Source: Schizochytrium sp. TIO01
Taxonomy: Eukaryota; Sar; Bigyra; Thraustochytrida; Thraustochytriidae
Assembly: GCA_004764695.1 (NCBI GenBank)
Contig: SMSO01000025.1
Coordinates: 3,121,102 to 3,185,101, forward strand
Direction: 5' to 3'
DNA length: 64,000 bases
Shown in pieces: positions 14,201 through 28,000 of the stretch. Under the pieces are notes generated by a model, which saw only the letters and a list, made by a program, of their open reading frames with translations, searched no databases and was not told the DNA's origin. The translations under genes were made by a program, and so were the position numbers. Each line of letters opens with the position of its first letter. The stretch's first letter is position 1.

Positions 14201-14870
14201 AAAAGAACCCCGGCTTAGCGTGCCCTACTAGACAGCTAGCTGCCTGCCTGCTCGAGGCAGAAGAGGTCTTCGCGAGGCCGAGCCGCAAGAGCCAAACAAA
14301 GCACAGAGTAGAAGACAGGAATGCGTGCGTTGATGCTTGGACGCCGCCTATCATTTGCTCGCTCCTGCGTCGGAGGGCAGACAAAGATGCGAAGGTGCTG
14401 TGAAAGCGACGAAGTTGAAGATTGCTCTTAGTTAGGTAGTAGGTAGGAAGGAAGTCTAGCCTGAGCGAGCGACTGGCTAACTGAGTAAGTAAGGCGTACC
14501 TATGGAAATCTCCTCCGGTTCAAGTGGAACTTTTTCATCTATCAAATCAACCCTCAAGTTGTCATCAACTCTTTTTTGTTGTTTCTGAAAATGCGCGAGG
14601 GCGACTGAGCATCTCCCTTGGTCTGATGGTGAAAGGGCAGCGGCAATGGCAATTGGCAGCAGGAGATACAAGCCTGGAGGAACAAGCCTCCCAAGCTTCC
14701 CTTGGTTTTCTACGAAAGATCGTGGGTTCCTTATCCAGCTCACCACAAACAGGACATAGTCATGATAGCCTGAGGTCTGTTGGACGCAGCCCTAAACTAT
14801 GGTTCATTAGTAGAAAGGATAATGATTTCTCGGTTCTAAGGCAGATAGGACAGCTGTTTCTAATTTTAAA

Positions 14871-14952
14871 ATTTTTATTTTATTTTATTTTATTTTATTT
14901 TATTTTATTTTATTTTATTTCATCTCTATAATATATATATATATATATATAT
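14871..14952. repeat. Compound (TTTTA)n and (TA)n repeat
   Basis: About ten TTTTA units to 14920, a 10-bp gap, then about eleven TA dinucleotides. Confidence 0.9.
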
Positions 14953-16596
14953 TACTTTTTCAGCCTGGTGTTTTTTATAGTAAGAACTCCTTCCTAGTGA
15001 GAGTGGTGAGCAGGCAGAGATTCCCGAAAGCTAAGGTGAGGCTCCGTTGTAGCGAACTAGTACAGAAGGCAACAAAGACTGAGATCTGAATGCTCAGCAA
15101 GACTGAAAGAGTGGGGTGTGGCACGGATAAGGAGCAGCAGGAAACCCGGAAATTTATCTCATGTCGAATTTCTTGACTACGAATTTCTGTCTGAAGCCTT
15201 CAATTTCGTTTTCTTTCCTTTGGTTGAATTTCTTTGTTTTCAGCTTTTCAAAGAAAACAATTAACAAAATATAGACTGTTTTCTTTTTCTTCTTTCTTCT
15301 CTCTAAACTTTTTTAATAGCTAATCCTTTTGCCTCTACTAAAAGTTCAAGTTGCTGCATAACAGAGTAGTAGTATCCTGGTATGTCATAGATTCCTTAAT
15401 TGTTGAAAACTTGGGAGGACAAGCAATTCTTCGAACGTATACTAGCTAGCTAGTACTTACTACCTAGGTGCTGCTCGTGAGGAGACTCCCTCGTAGTGTA
15501 TCGGGAATTCTAATTAGCTGCTGTGAGCTTTTAGTTTGAGTCGGTAGGTGCCCAGGTAGTAAAGTAATACAGCTACCTAGCTACCTATTCAAATTGGCAA
15601 TGATGCTGCTGACTTTTGTCTGGCCCCCCACCGCGAACGGAGAACTTACTGCCACCATTTTGACTGTTATTTACGTTTTTATATACAGTGGGATTGAGCG
15701 ATATTTGTTTTGAAGGGAGCACGAAGTCTTTGCCAAAAACTACAGCAGCAATCAGAAAGCCTGGTTTAAGTGATCTCCCGAAAATTATTGTTTACTTACT
15801 CTGAGGATTTCTTCATTCATCGATTTCGTTTTTGTACAAGTTTTACAAAAGAAAACAGAACAAGAGAAATCAAGGGCGGCTCTTACAAGAGTCCTCTCTC
15901 CCTCTACATGGTAGCAGTAGTAGTACCCGGTATTTCTGAAATGATGATGATGGCTGCAATTTTTCTTTCTCCTTCAAGTCAGCAGCCCTTCGAAATTCAC
16001 GAGCAACCACCTATTTATCGTCTCCAACCTGGCTGGATGGATAGTCGACTGACTTGCTCCAGGCTAAAAGGTTAATTGGTGGCGTAGGTACCATGGAAAT
16101 TCTGCTCGGAGCTGACTCGAACATAATTAAGTACACGCAGATCTGACACTGACTACCTGGTCTGTCCTGCTCGAAGGCTTCCTGCCATTACGAGATCCCT
16201 ACCTAAGAGATTCGCCTTAAAGCTCCCAGTGGTACTACAGGTGCTTGAAGCTTGCGAAACAAACTAATGGCTCTCATCGCTTGGACACCAAACGTAAAGA
16301 TTACAGGGTCGAGGTTCCTTTGATACCCGGGGCATGCGCGCTTCATGATACGAATCTGAACCTCCCCTTGCTTTCTTTTCTGGCGTGTGGGTATAATTAG
16401 CTCTAGCCGGGACCCGCGAACATCTTGTTGCAGCAGAAAGGACATTTCTTGGGGTTCACAGGAAACAGCCAACAACATCAATCACTTCGACATGGAATAA
16501 CACACGAACAATTGCAGATACTTACATACCTGCCGAGCCTTCCTGCACAGTCAGACAGCAGCCATCTAACTAACTGGCTTCTCTTACTCCGTCTGT

Positions 16597-16636
16597 GAAT
16601 GGCTTTGAATGGCTTTGAATGGCTTTGAATGGCTTT
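16597..16636. repeat. Decamer tandem repeat, four copies
   Basis: The 10-bp unit GAATGGCTTT occurs four times in a row without mismatch. It is the only clean repeat with a unit longer than 8 bp in the desert. Confidence 0.9.
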
Positions 16637-19600
16637 GCCACAAGGACACATAAAAATGAATGGTGCAGTATTACGCATGCATGCGTAAACTGGAAATCAG
16701 TCAATGAAAATGAATGATTGAAACAACGAATCAATGGTGATTTCTTTGCAGAAGTCGCCAGCCCCACCGGCCGGGCCGAGCGCGAGAGCTCTGCCACAGC
16801 CTTGGGAACGAAAAAGTAAGCTGACCGCCCGGCCAAAATGCAAATTGGCAAACTGCAGGGTGGCCTGGAGGGCCTGCTCTGATCGATTTCCACCTACTTA
16901 GTGCTTGGATTCGGGAATTCAATGACTGAATGAAAAGTATTCGCGTTAATTTGATACCCGCAGACTTGTAAATTGAAGTAATGTGTATATGTACTTTTTT
17001 ATTTTATTTTTAATATCTAGCTACCTACCATTTCAATACGTTTTGTGAGGTTTTAAGATTAAAAAATTAAAATTGGCGAATCAAAAGTTTATGAATTCTC
17101 ATTTACAATTCACAGATCAGTGGGCATTGCGGACTCAATCAAATAGAAATAAAATTACCAGCACTTGTCCGGAAAATGCCAATCGCGCGGGATTTGAATA
17201 CTAATATATGTAAATAATCATAATAAAAAGGCTAAGAGAAAGCAGAAATCTCACATTATGCCCACCATTTCAATTGAGCGTGATGCTGTCATTACTTTTA
17301 GACCATCTCGCCTCGAGAAAAATTCCTTTCTTAGCAAACACGTGTGTGGCAAAACTCTGAAATATTGTGAGCACTGAATGGCTGTCTTTCTATAGGACGG
17401 AGCACATGTTCTTGTGCCAAACATATTATCACCAATTTAGACAAACCAAGATCGTATGTTGAAAAAAGATATTGCCTTTTTGCTTATCAAAATTTGCAGT
17501 CCACCTGAATAAACAAAGCGTTTCGAGGCCTCTTAAATAACTGGATTGTGACATCCCCAATAGGTACGTGTTTTCCACGCACGCCTGAACAGGTGCTTCT
17601 ATTTCTTTAAAAGTCAAATTAATCGCTGTAACACAATAAATTTAGATTCGAGAGATTGCATTGTCTTTGTAGTCAGTCGTTCCATAGACTTTAAAGCGCC
17701 AGATCGTTTGCACCGGCCTTGAACCGCTCGTCGCTTCCTAGTAGTAGAGCAGCTCAAAAGCCGCCGCACTTCTCTTGGAGCCCCAACTATTGTCAAAAGA
17801 AACACCAGGCAAGCTACCTTTTTGCAGTGCCGGCTCAATTTGTTCGAAAAAGCGCACACCAGAACGACTTGCGTCACGGCACTAAAGATATTTTTATTAA
17901 TTAATTTGTGTCAATCGTTTTTTTATTTATTTTTCAAAATAGCTTGAAAACCTTCTCGTTACGTCAGTACCCAGGGGTACCTGCCATACCATTTAACTGA
18001 TAAATCAATGGATCGATCTTTTTTAGACTTGATTGATTTTTTAATTTGCAAAGCAATCACGAAGACCTGGGGAGAGATCGTTGGCCAAAGCCTCATCGAT
18101 TCGCTTCAAAGCTGCCCAAAGACAGAACCCAAAGAAAGAACATCGATTTTTTTGTTTATCTCTCCCTAGCTAGCTAGCTAGCTGCTCCTAGTTCTTAGGT
18201 ATTGGGAAAACTGCGGAACCTGACTGAGCTACCAAAAAAGAGCGGAGCAGTTAGATTTCGCCACCCAAAGATCCAAACGCAACAAAAGAAACAGCCACCA
18301 AAACAAGGCCGAGACGCAGTGAGTGACAGAACGACAAGTCGCAACGCGTGCAATGGAAGGAACCACCAGGGCACTCTTACAAGCAAGCCAGACAAAGAGC
18401 CGCGTTTTGGCACCTCAGCGGAGGACGGTTCGAAGTTAGAGACTGCGAAAAGAGAGTCTTTGGAAATGTGCCTCCCTCCTCCTCATCATCGTCAAGTTCA
18501 ATAGGTAGCCAGCCAGCTAATAGGTAGCCAGGATCTCGTACTCGGCGGTTTGGATCTTGTTCTGAGATTTCTTCGACTTTGGAAACTTTCTTCTCCTTAC
18601 TTTTTGAAATTAAGTAAATGAAACAAACTCTACTAGCTTTTATAAAAAGGAACGCTGCCTGGCCAGAGAGGGAAAAATAACGAAGTCTAAGAGATAACAA
18701 GTTTCAACCCGCAAGGTTGCTTTGAGAAGATGAGCACAAACACGTGCGCGGCGCCGAGCAGCATGGGCCCCTAACAAAAGCCAAGTTATCTCTTGGCATC
18801 CACCGTCCCATCGCTCTTACTATAAAAGCCTCCTGAGTGGGTGACTAGAAGTGAAAGAAAGTATCTCAGCTAGCTAGGTCTGCTGGGTGACTTCTGTGAC
18901 TAGCTAGGTGTGCACTTACCCTCCTTTGTCTCTGCCCAGTAGGTAGCAAGTAGTAGGTAGAACGGGCGACATGTATGTATCTCTTTATCTATCTAACTTA
19001 GTTAGTTAGTTAGTTAGCTTTTCAGGTGTTTTTTTGTTTACTTTGATTGTTGTTCGCCTAACTAGGTACCAGTCGCAATTGCTCGCCAGAGTGGAAGAGA
19101 GACGAGGAAGGCAGGTGAAACGCAACTACAAATTGAAAGCACGCAACCTACAAATTGAAAGCAACGGGAGATGCTCTTCTTCTTCGTGTTGGTGGCAAGA
19201 GAGATAGATGTAGACCGACAGCAAAGCAGAAGAGGTGGTTGATTTGCGGAAATAGTTGTTGGAGTTTTTGCAGAGGCGCAGTATTCTGTATCGCCCCGAA
19301 GACTAATTGGAAATCTAATACGAGTGCCGCTATTGTATGCTGGGTCTTGATTATAAATAAGATTGATAAATACACATGCGTGCCGATGAAAGCTTTCTCG
19401 AATAATTAAATTGATCTTGCCATTGGAGCAAGTACATTTTTTAAAAAGACATTTCTGCGGTGGGCCATCCCAAGAAGAAAAATTGTAATAGATTTAGCTT
19501 GTAACGGAGATATCCATCTCACAAATTCAGAATTGTGCCACGCTACTTAGCCATTTTTTTAATTTCGATCTATGAACGCATCACGAAGACGGACCCACTC

Positions 19601-20080
19601 GCTCTCAACGCTCAGAGGTCAATCTTATCAATCGGCCCTTTCACTTGGGTAAGCACACTCACGCAGGAAAGTAGAAAGTATATCGCATAAGATGCATGCA
19701 CATGAAATCGTCTCATGCTCTTCTATGCAGAACCGAAACCAAACAATCGAAAAGTCTGTCCTTGTCTTATTCCCTTTAACCTCTAAGTCTTGGAAATTCA
19801 CAAATAAAATACAAATGACAACAGATGCCCTGCTGAATTTTCTACGAATACTTTTTCTCGTCATAAGCAGAGCTGTGTTCGAAATGCAAATTCGCCAGCT
19901 CTTTTTATAAATCATTGATTTAACTCTTTCCAAAATCAAAAAGACTTAACATGACCTCTTCAAATTGAGCTGATACAAGAAAAGAGAACTAACTCTGCTT
20001 GATCCTCACGTTACTTAGAGATACCATTACCCGCTTCGTTTACATGCCTTTAAAAATTATGCTTTGCCTTTTATGGAAAG

Positions 20081-20236
20081 GGCCATAGTATTGCGACACC
20101 GGACAAAACTGCTTTTGAAAGGATTATTGTTACGCGGCAAGTTGGCCACCAGCACTTTGAATGGCGTTTTCGCTTAACACTGACCTTTTGAGCTTGGCCT
20201 TTTTCATGGCCCAAAGCATTGCGACACAGGACAAAA
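20081..20236. repeat. Diverged direct repeat pair, 127 bp apart
   Basis: Positions 20081-20109 and 20208-20236 share ATTGCGACAC followed by GGACAAAAC, with one differing base between them. Similarity extends upstream through a TTTGCCTTTTATGG / TTGGCCTTTTTCATGG stretch. No open frame spans the pair. Confidence 0.75.
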
Positions 20237-20327
20237 CCTCACTCCAAATCAAGTGCCGAGTCCTCTTTGGGGGGCTGGGCGAACTCCAGAGGAAGGGCTA
20301 ATCATTGTTCATTTATTTATTCATTCA

Positions 20328-20363
20328 GAGGAGGAGGAGGAGGAGGAGGAGGAGGAGGAGGAG
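20328..20363. repeat. (GGA)n microsatellite
   Basis: About twelve GGA units, giving polyglutamate or polyglycine in chance reading frames. Confidence 0.9.
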
Positions 20364-21337
20364 AAGACGACTTCGAAGGCGGCCATTCATTTTGTCATTT
20401 TTACATTTCTGCAGCAATGCAGAACTATGATGAATGGCCTGTGATCCCCATGATTCCAACTGTGCTGCTCGCCCCCTGCAGCGCACAACAGGCACGAGGG
20501 GGATCGACGAATTGCGACTGGCGGCAATTGGGTCTACCAAGCAGGGCGTTGTTCCTCGTTCACGATCACCAGCAGTGAAGGCACGCGCGAGGCGTCCCTT
20601 ATTTGAGGAAATTGAGCCTCTTCACACTCAAAGAGGCCACCCATCTGCATGCATATATTCTACACATATATAGAGAGAGAGATGTATATGCATGCACACC
20701 TCTACATGATAGGCACACAGAAAACGAAGAACTAATATGTGCTTTTTGACAGGAGGTACCTTCTTCCAGGGAGTATTAGGCAGCATTCGCCACCCTCCGT
20801 GAGATTGGTAGCTCGCTAGTTATCGTCAGCATAGGCTGACCTCCGTCTTTATGAACGTGAATACGAGCTAACGTAGCAGTAGTAGCTGCGAGTACGTGCT
20901 ACTCCGTCGAGATTTTCAATTAAACGTTCTTTCAGGAAAGCCTACTCCTCTCCTGTGGACGGCTCCCTACGCCAGCACAAAGTTTTACACTGCCCAAGTT
21001 CGACGCCTCCAAAATTACAACATCCGCGGGAAGGCGAACAGGCAGCGAGTCCTAGTTTATGGATGATTCTTTGCCGGTCCACTGATTCGTCGATCAACTC
21101 ACTGATCGATTAGTCCACTGGTCGATTGATTATTTGACTGATTGATTAATAGAGCAACCAATCTCTTGGTGCAGTGCAGGATGAAGAACACCCCGAGCTG
21201 CTCCAGACTAGACTCCTGGCAGCGCTGCCGACTGTCTGCGTTGCTCTCGCCTGCGTTGCACAAGCTTGCAATTTAAGGTGCGTACATTCGAGCCATCGAT
21301 ATTCAGGCAGCAAAGTACGTCGTCAGCGAGCACGCAA

Positions 21338-21357
21338 GCAAGCAAGCAAGCAAGCAG
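21338..21357. repeat. (GCAA)n microsatellite
   Basis: Five GCAA units. The same unit recurs at 51281, in the other microsatellite-rich desert. Confidence 0.85.
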
Positions 21358-22000
21358 GAGCGACGCTTTGGAAGCGAGGAAAAGGCTGAAAGAAACTAAA
21401 ATTGATGCATGCCGCCCTGGGAAGGGGGGGAGTGGAGAAGTTAGGAAGAGAAGGAAGGAAGGAACGGAGCCTGAGGAGACAGAATTCGTGGAGAGAAATG
21501 CGATGATAATATGCATTCTCGACGCCGATTTCACTCGGGAATCAGGCCGTCTATGGAATGGCGAATGGCTTCCAAATTGGGAGCTTGAGATGGTTCCAAG
21601 TTGAACAGAGAGATTTTAGTGAGGCTTTTGTTAGTGTCTTTAAGGTGTATTGTTTGTTACTTTCTCCTTTTCTTCTTCTTCTTTTAAAAATGGATTGATG
21701 AATAAACAGCTAAGGATGATTTAGGAGTTGGAAAGGAATTGTTTTTAAATTAAAATATAAGCGAATATAAGTGAACGAGCGTTGCCATAGTCTAATTCTC
21801 CCAAGCATTCTCGACGAGAATGAAGATCATTCAGTCGTTGTTTCTACTGATCTTTTTCTTCTGTTTCTTAGTTTTACTTGGATGTTTTAGCCCTTCTTTC
21901 TAGCTGTGAAAACGCTTGGCTTGGAAGTTTTTAACGGTGTTCTTCTCTTCAGCTTTTATCCACGTAGATTGCATGGCATGCATGCACCGTGACTTGGCTG

Positions 22001-25000
22001 GCATTAAAACAGTATCATCCACACTTACGGAATAACCCGGCACCTTACTAAATTATTAGCGGAGCCTGGACTATGACAGAGCTTCCATGTCGGCAAGTTT
22101 ATAATTTGGATCTAATTCATACCGGTTAGAATAGTGACGCCATCTCTAGACACGAGTTCCGCAGCCTTGCGCAAAGATTTTATCATGTTTTGATCATTAT
22201 TTATTTGGCCAGTAATATTGCGCTGCGAGATTCGAAATCGTTCGTGGCGAAGATATATAAAGGCAAAGCTGTATATGGCAAGAGTTTGTGCTGCGGTAAC
22301 GGTGATGTGATCATACCAAGTTTTGCAGAACTTCACGGACTCACATGATTCACATCCGCACGACTCAGTCTTAGAGCGTACTCAAGTTGTACATCGTATC
22401 CGTGTTTTAATCGATTTCAGGTTACTGTACTAAAGATCAAATGGAAAACGCCAACTCGAAAAAGATACACAACATACAGGTAAGTCTGAACAATGCCTGG
22501 AGGCATTATTGAATTTGATGTTAACGATTAGAGACGGTTTCTCCTCAATGCCTTCTTCATATCAGAATTTAATTTTTTTAAGAACCAAAAAAGATAAATT
22601 CTTAATTAGAGCAAGTTTGTTCTCCAGCCAGGAAGTGGCGAGTGCACTTGCATCGCTCGCAACAGCACTGCAAGTACTCCTATATCCTTTTATTTTCACC
22701 TGGCTCTCTCAACCAAGGACTACATTCTTTCTTTTTCTTCTTTTAAAAGTAGATCTTTAAGGTTAGAGAGTACTAGAGCGCAAGTTTGACTGCTCAGTGG
22801 AGTCACATAGGATATGTATCTAGCGTAGTCATTGAAAGGGAAGTCGATTGAGAAGCAGTGAATGACGTATTCCTGCAGTTAATCTCTCCGCAAACGTATT
22901 TAAAATATCAACCTTTAAGCATAAACAATAATTTTACCAGTCACATAGCTTTCGGCGTTTGCTCGCCCCATTTTCTCACTTTTAGGGTCGACGACTATTT
23001 TTTTTAGTGTTGTTAATTGTTTCTTTGTTTAAAATGGATGATGTGTCAACTCTTAGGATCAACAGATCTCTCTGTTTGACCAGGAATATAGATATTGGCA
23101 TTTTCTTCACAGCGATTAGGGTTTCGAATATTTCGCAATTACCCTAATTTTGACTACCGTTTGTGCACTGGCTTTTCAAGACAAATCCCGTTCAAGGATA
23201 AAATAAAAAGTCTTTCCATATGGGAGAAACTATCATTCAGGGAAGCATAAGCATAGCAATAGACTTAACTTTTGTCCCATTTTCCCACCAAAATATGCAT
23301 TTTGTCTTTTCTTTAAATTTGGTTACATGCAGGTAAAGGCATGATGATTACATCACACTCCAAAGGGTTTATTATGTTTACAGATTGATACCAGAGAAAA
23401 GGAATTATTGTTTATCAATTGGCTCAGTTATCACCTGAAGTATTCTGTGATCCAATTATTAATGAAACCTTTGACACACGCGTCACTTTTAAACCATGAT
23501 TGAGCTCACAAGTCTAGGGGATAAATGCTGCACAACAATCAATACGTATTTACTTTTATTATTCTAAAAAAACGTGTTTGAATCAACCCAAAGAGAAACA
23601 TGATTTTTATTTATGTAAGTACAAAAATTCATGCGCGATCTCTAAGCAAATTAGTTAGAACAACTATTGCAGAACTTGCCCAAAAAGCAAACTACAGCAT
23701 AGTGAATTTTCCTATGCTTTTATTAAAATTTTAAAAACAATTGCAGTCCGGAATCTCGGCATTCGAGTATTTGTTGCCTTTTATATACAGTTTCATTGAA
23801 GTGGACTCCCGCTAGGCATCTCTCCAGGTCACTGGCATTCTCCTACTTTTTTGCTTCAAATTTACAGAGTTTTTATTCATAAGTAGCGAACCAGAAGCCA
23901 ACAACTCTGCTACTGATTCCCAAAATACCTTTGTGATTCTAGGACAAATTCAAATTATTGTCATGCTGGTCGTTTGGACAGGGACGTAAATAAGAGCAGT
24001 TTGTTTGCGCTTATTGTATTACACTATCCAATAAAGTTAAAAGTAATTTAAGTAGGCACGGTGAAGTCATGATCAGCATCTAAATGTGGTAGAGTGATTA
24101 CAGCACTCGTACTAGAATGACTAAGATTAGCCTCGAGTAGATGTAGTTTCAACGTATGCTATCCTACCCTTATATGGTCAACGCATATCATAAGTTGGTC
24201 CACATTAACCAAAAGATATTTTAAATCCTTTCCCTAAATAATTGCGGAAGACCAGGCTAGAAAGGACAAAAAAAAGACTTCCGTATTGCATCATAGGTCT
24301 ACTAGAGTACCTGTCCGAATGGTCTAGTCTGATGGTTATGGTAAGATTTAATTTCATATAATGTCATTCAACGTACATTGATAGTTGGTAATTTTGTGTA
24401 AGCTTGTGATATACATTATATAAAAATCAGTCCGCTGAATTCTGAACTTTAAGACTGCACGGTTACTGAGGTCACATATCTTAAAAGCACGTGAACAAAA
24501 TATTGCCAGGGTCCTGACCACCCATATATTTACTCTAAAAGACCAAGGTGCTTATGAGAATTTAAACAAGAAGGAAAGACAACCAGATATGTGGTTACGA
24601 AATGTATATTTACCTTCAAGAGAATTACAAATAAATTCGATTGAATTTGGGTATGACATTTATAGTTTTGAGGCTTTATGCTCCTCTGCACAATAATCCT
24701 TTGTCAGTGTCTTGAGTAAGTTTAGAGAATGATTCTTCCTATGTTACCCTCTGCAAATGCAATTGCACGACTATCTAACAGCTGAAGATCAAGACTAAAC
24801 CCTGTATCGAAGTACGCTGGGTAGTTGCTGCTAAAACATGAATTTTCTCAGCTAGATGATAACTATAGAAATGGTTGCAAAACACGTGATGAAGGCTTGC
24901 TGAAAACCTGAAAAAGACTTCAGAAAATTTAATAAACTTCGGCTTTAAGAGTTAGCGATCTACTCTCGTTTAAATTCATCTCCAAAGCAGACCAATACAT

Positions 25001-28000
25001 GTTCTAATTAGGAAGTCAGGTTAGCTTGTATCGTAAATAACCTGCCCAAATTTCGCCTTACTTATTCAATTGAATGTGTATGTGCACGTGCACTTTCTTA
25101 ACTTCCTTAGATTTACAAGTTCTTCTTCTAATCTAATATGAGTTCAGATTATTTGAGAACTTACAATGGTACGTACAACAAGAACACGAGCATTGTTTTG
25201 TTCACCTGTTTCTTCGATTTGATATTTTAACAGTTACCTTTCATTAAATGTAAGCGCAAGTTTTTGTTTTTTCGAAATTTCTTGGAATGATCTGTCTGCT
25301 GGCTTTCTTTGTATGATGTGAGTCAAGGTAGTAGAGCTAGCGGGGAATAGAAACACCAGGTCGCCAGTTCTATTAGACACTACGAGTAACAATAGGACAG
25401 AAGATATATCATTGATGAAAGATTGATCTGGTCAGCTGGAGGTTGACTGTAAAGATCAAGGCTTTAAGAAGGTTGATTTAAGAGTTAGAGAAGTGTTGTC
25501 CTGGAAATGAATCCCAGGGAAGACTCATTCATGTAGTACCTTAGAGGCTAAGACATCTCTGAAGTGTGTTAGAGATGCTTGACGGGGTTAGGCTGATTCA
25601 ACCTCTTCGACCATGGATTCGAGTTGCACCATACTTGGATCCAGGTAATGTGTTGTCACACTTTTGGTTCTTGGCTTCAGCAACCACATAAGTCTAGTTG
25701 TCTATTTCTGCTCTATTGTAAGCCCTATGTCTATGAAGTCTTTATAAAGGGTGGCCAAGAACTCTCAGCCATCATATAATATCGCTCATGGTTTAAAAGT
25801 CCACCTGATGAGTAAATTTAAATTGTGTAAGAAACTATGCAGGGAATGTTCTCCATTGAAGATTTAAGCTTGAAGCGTGAAAAATTGTTTTTACTTAAAC
25901 TACTAGTAAAAGTTTATGGCACGGAATCTTTAAATAGTTATGTTCTATTTAATTTCAGGGTTTATGGCGAGACGTACATACATAAGATGACATCGGTTTC
26001 AAATATTGTAAATGAAGGGTCGCGTAAGAATCAAAGATTGTTAATTTCCTAAGTCTATATGTTCGACCGAGCCAGCATTTGAAGAACTATAGTTATTTAC
26101 TGCTTCAAAGAAAGAACTTGCATACACAGCTAACACACTGAAATACAAAACGTGATTATTGAGTAGCAAAGCACACGAAAATTGATGGTAATATTGAGAG
26201 AGAGAGAGAGATAGTTTCCTCTTCTTCTGTAGGACGTCAAGAAACAGCCTCCACGACTTGATAGTTGGATACTTTTGAAGTCAATTTGTTGTTCTCTTGC
26301 ATTTGTTTTTAATCATGCCTCTAAAACGAACCTTTAAACTAAATCCGAACAAAGAGATTACATTTTTATATATTTCAGAAGTATTCCATAAAGCGTAAAC
26401 CAGAAAGCATCTTACATGACCTATTTAAGACATCTCAGTGAACGAGATAATGCAGCACCCCTTGCTGAAAGCAAATGTCTTTGCTTTCAGCGAGAGGTTG
26501 AGTGGGGAGCCAAAAGTCATAACGCTCAAGACCTAAGAAGGCATTGTACACTTAGGCTTATAGGATTAGTCATCTGTTGACCTTTGAAATTAATATCAAT
26601 GTAGCCAAAATCATAGTTTAAAAATAAGAGACTAAGACAGACTCTGTCTGTATTACATAAAACTGAAGGGTTTAGGTTAACTTGTTTCCTCAACAACATA
26701 TATTATTTTCGCTCTTCCATATTCACTTGATCACATAGACCATTCTTGACTCTTGAGTCCCCTTGACCCGCGCTTTTGTATCTGGATGGTCTGGTTCTTA
26801 TCATACACAGCTCGTACTGATTTAAGACCTATTATAGTGTCGCAAAGACCCCAGTAATGTCTTGTTCACATGGCCCTCGCATATTGATTTCAACGCCCCT
26901 AACCAACTAAAAGTTAGCTTCAGATAGGTATAGAATAGGTAAGAGGATAAAGGTTAAGCACTCGAAGAATAACAACACTTGGGAGGCTTTCCAAATTCAT
27001 ACACTCATTGTTAGAAGCTGCTTTCTAAGTGCTTGGTTTCAAGTTTGAGCAGAATTTCGTCTGACTTTATTGAGACATTGCAATGTACAACAAAGCTGGA
27101 CAACACTTTGCCGCACATAAGTGCTGACGCTTGTCCAGGTATAAATTGCTGCTGAAAGATGAGTTCAGGAGGTTGAAGTGAAAGTCAAAAGCTTACAAAG
27201 AAGACCGAGAGCTTTGGTCTATGGCGTAACGATCTCCCGACCTTCGGATCTAATTCATATATGAAGCATTGCAAACTTAGAGATACCTTGTGTTGGTTTT
27301 CACACATGATTCTCAACCATAATTTCTGATTTCATCCAATTCATATCTATAGATTACCTTAACGATTAAGTTAGCTACCGAGTGAAGTACAGGTCTTGAA
27401 AGATCTTAATCGGGCCACTACGCGTTTGCTAATTAAGCCTTGCCGATCTAGGTCTTATGATATAGAACTCTTACAATGATAATCTGACTTGAGATTCCAA
27501 ATGGCGATCTCCGCAGCAAGACACGCCGAAAGAATATAACCTTTCAATGAAGAATTATGCAGGCAATGAAGAGGTTGGGTCCACAAAGTCATCTGGCACT
27601 TCCATGAAGCCCAGCTTAACTAAAGCAAGATAGAATCAAGGCCAAGTGCCTCTCTGAAGTTGACGCTTGTGGTGTTCTACTAATGGATTGATCAACGCCT
27701 TACACTTAATCAGTCGTGCTTGCTGAGCTATGTCATCAAAGTAAGCCTGAAGCATTTTCAACACGCTTCATACCACCATGACACCAGCTATGCAGATTGC
27801 TAGAGACACACCTCACAGCAAACATAAGATCATATAACATGTAGTAATCGGATTCAGAATTGATTTAACCAGGAGGTACAAGGTAGGCAAAGTTGTAATC
27901 TCCCATTTTGAGTCCCATCCATGCTCGGTCCTTATGACTTACATTTCAGAGCAATGTAAGGGTCTACCTCCTTAGCTTATCGTATTCTTCATACGTTCGT

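Larger units (their letters stand above)
1..22000. other. Gene desert, microsatellite-rich mosaic
   Basis: No open frame in this stretch looks like a real protein. Frames up to about 155 codons occur but are driven by simple repeats or read as random sequence, and none shows a recognisable domain. The DNA is crowded with short tandem arrays, mainly of 4-bp units, and with runs such as tagctag, aggtag and gtagtag. No transposon ends, rRNA or convincing tRNA were seen by eye. The right boundary is approximate: the repeat texture fades between about 21600 and 22900. A decayed repeat landscape, heterochromatin or unrecognised non-coding RNAs are all possible. Confidence 0.6.

Noticed and set aside
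14524-14931. 135-codon frame ending in a Phe/Ile/Leu/Tyr-rich tail
   Set aside because: The apparent membrane tail is the TTTTA microsatellite in translation; no domain is visible.
16265-16335. tRNA-like stretch with GCTTGGACACCAAACG and GGTCGAGGTTCC
   Set aside because: The order recalls a tRNA anticodon and T region, but stems do not pair and the D-arm is missing.
24080-24175. tRNA-like GTGGTAGAG and GTTTCAACGT boxes
   Set aside because: They resemble boxes A and B loosely, but no acceptor or anticodon stem can be drawn.
25260-25860. Minus-strand reading frame interrupted mainly by TGA and TAA, first suspected as a decayed element or a TGA=Trp code
   Set aside because: Stop frequency is no lower than chance, no reverse transcriptase or other domain motif appears, and real genes nearby use TGG and standard stops.
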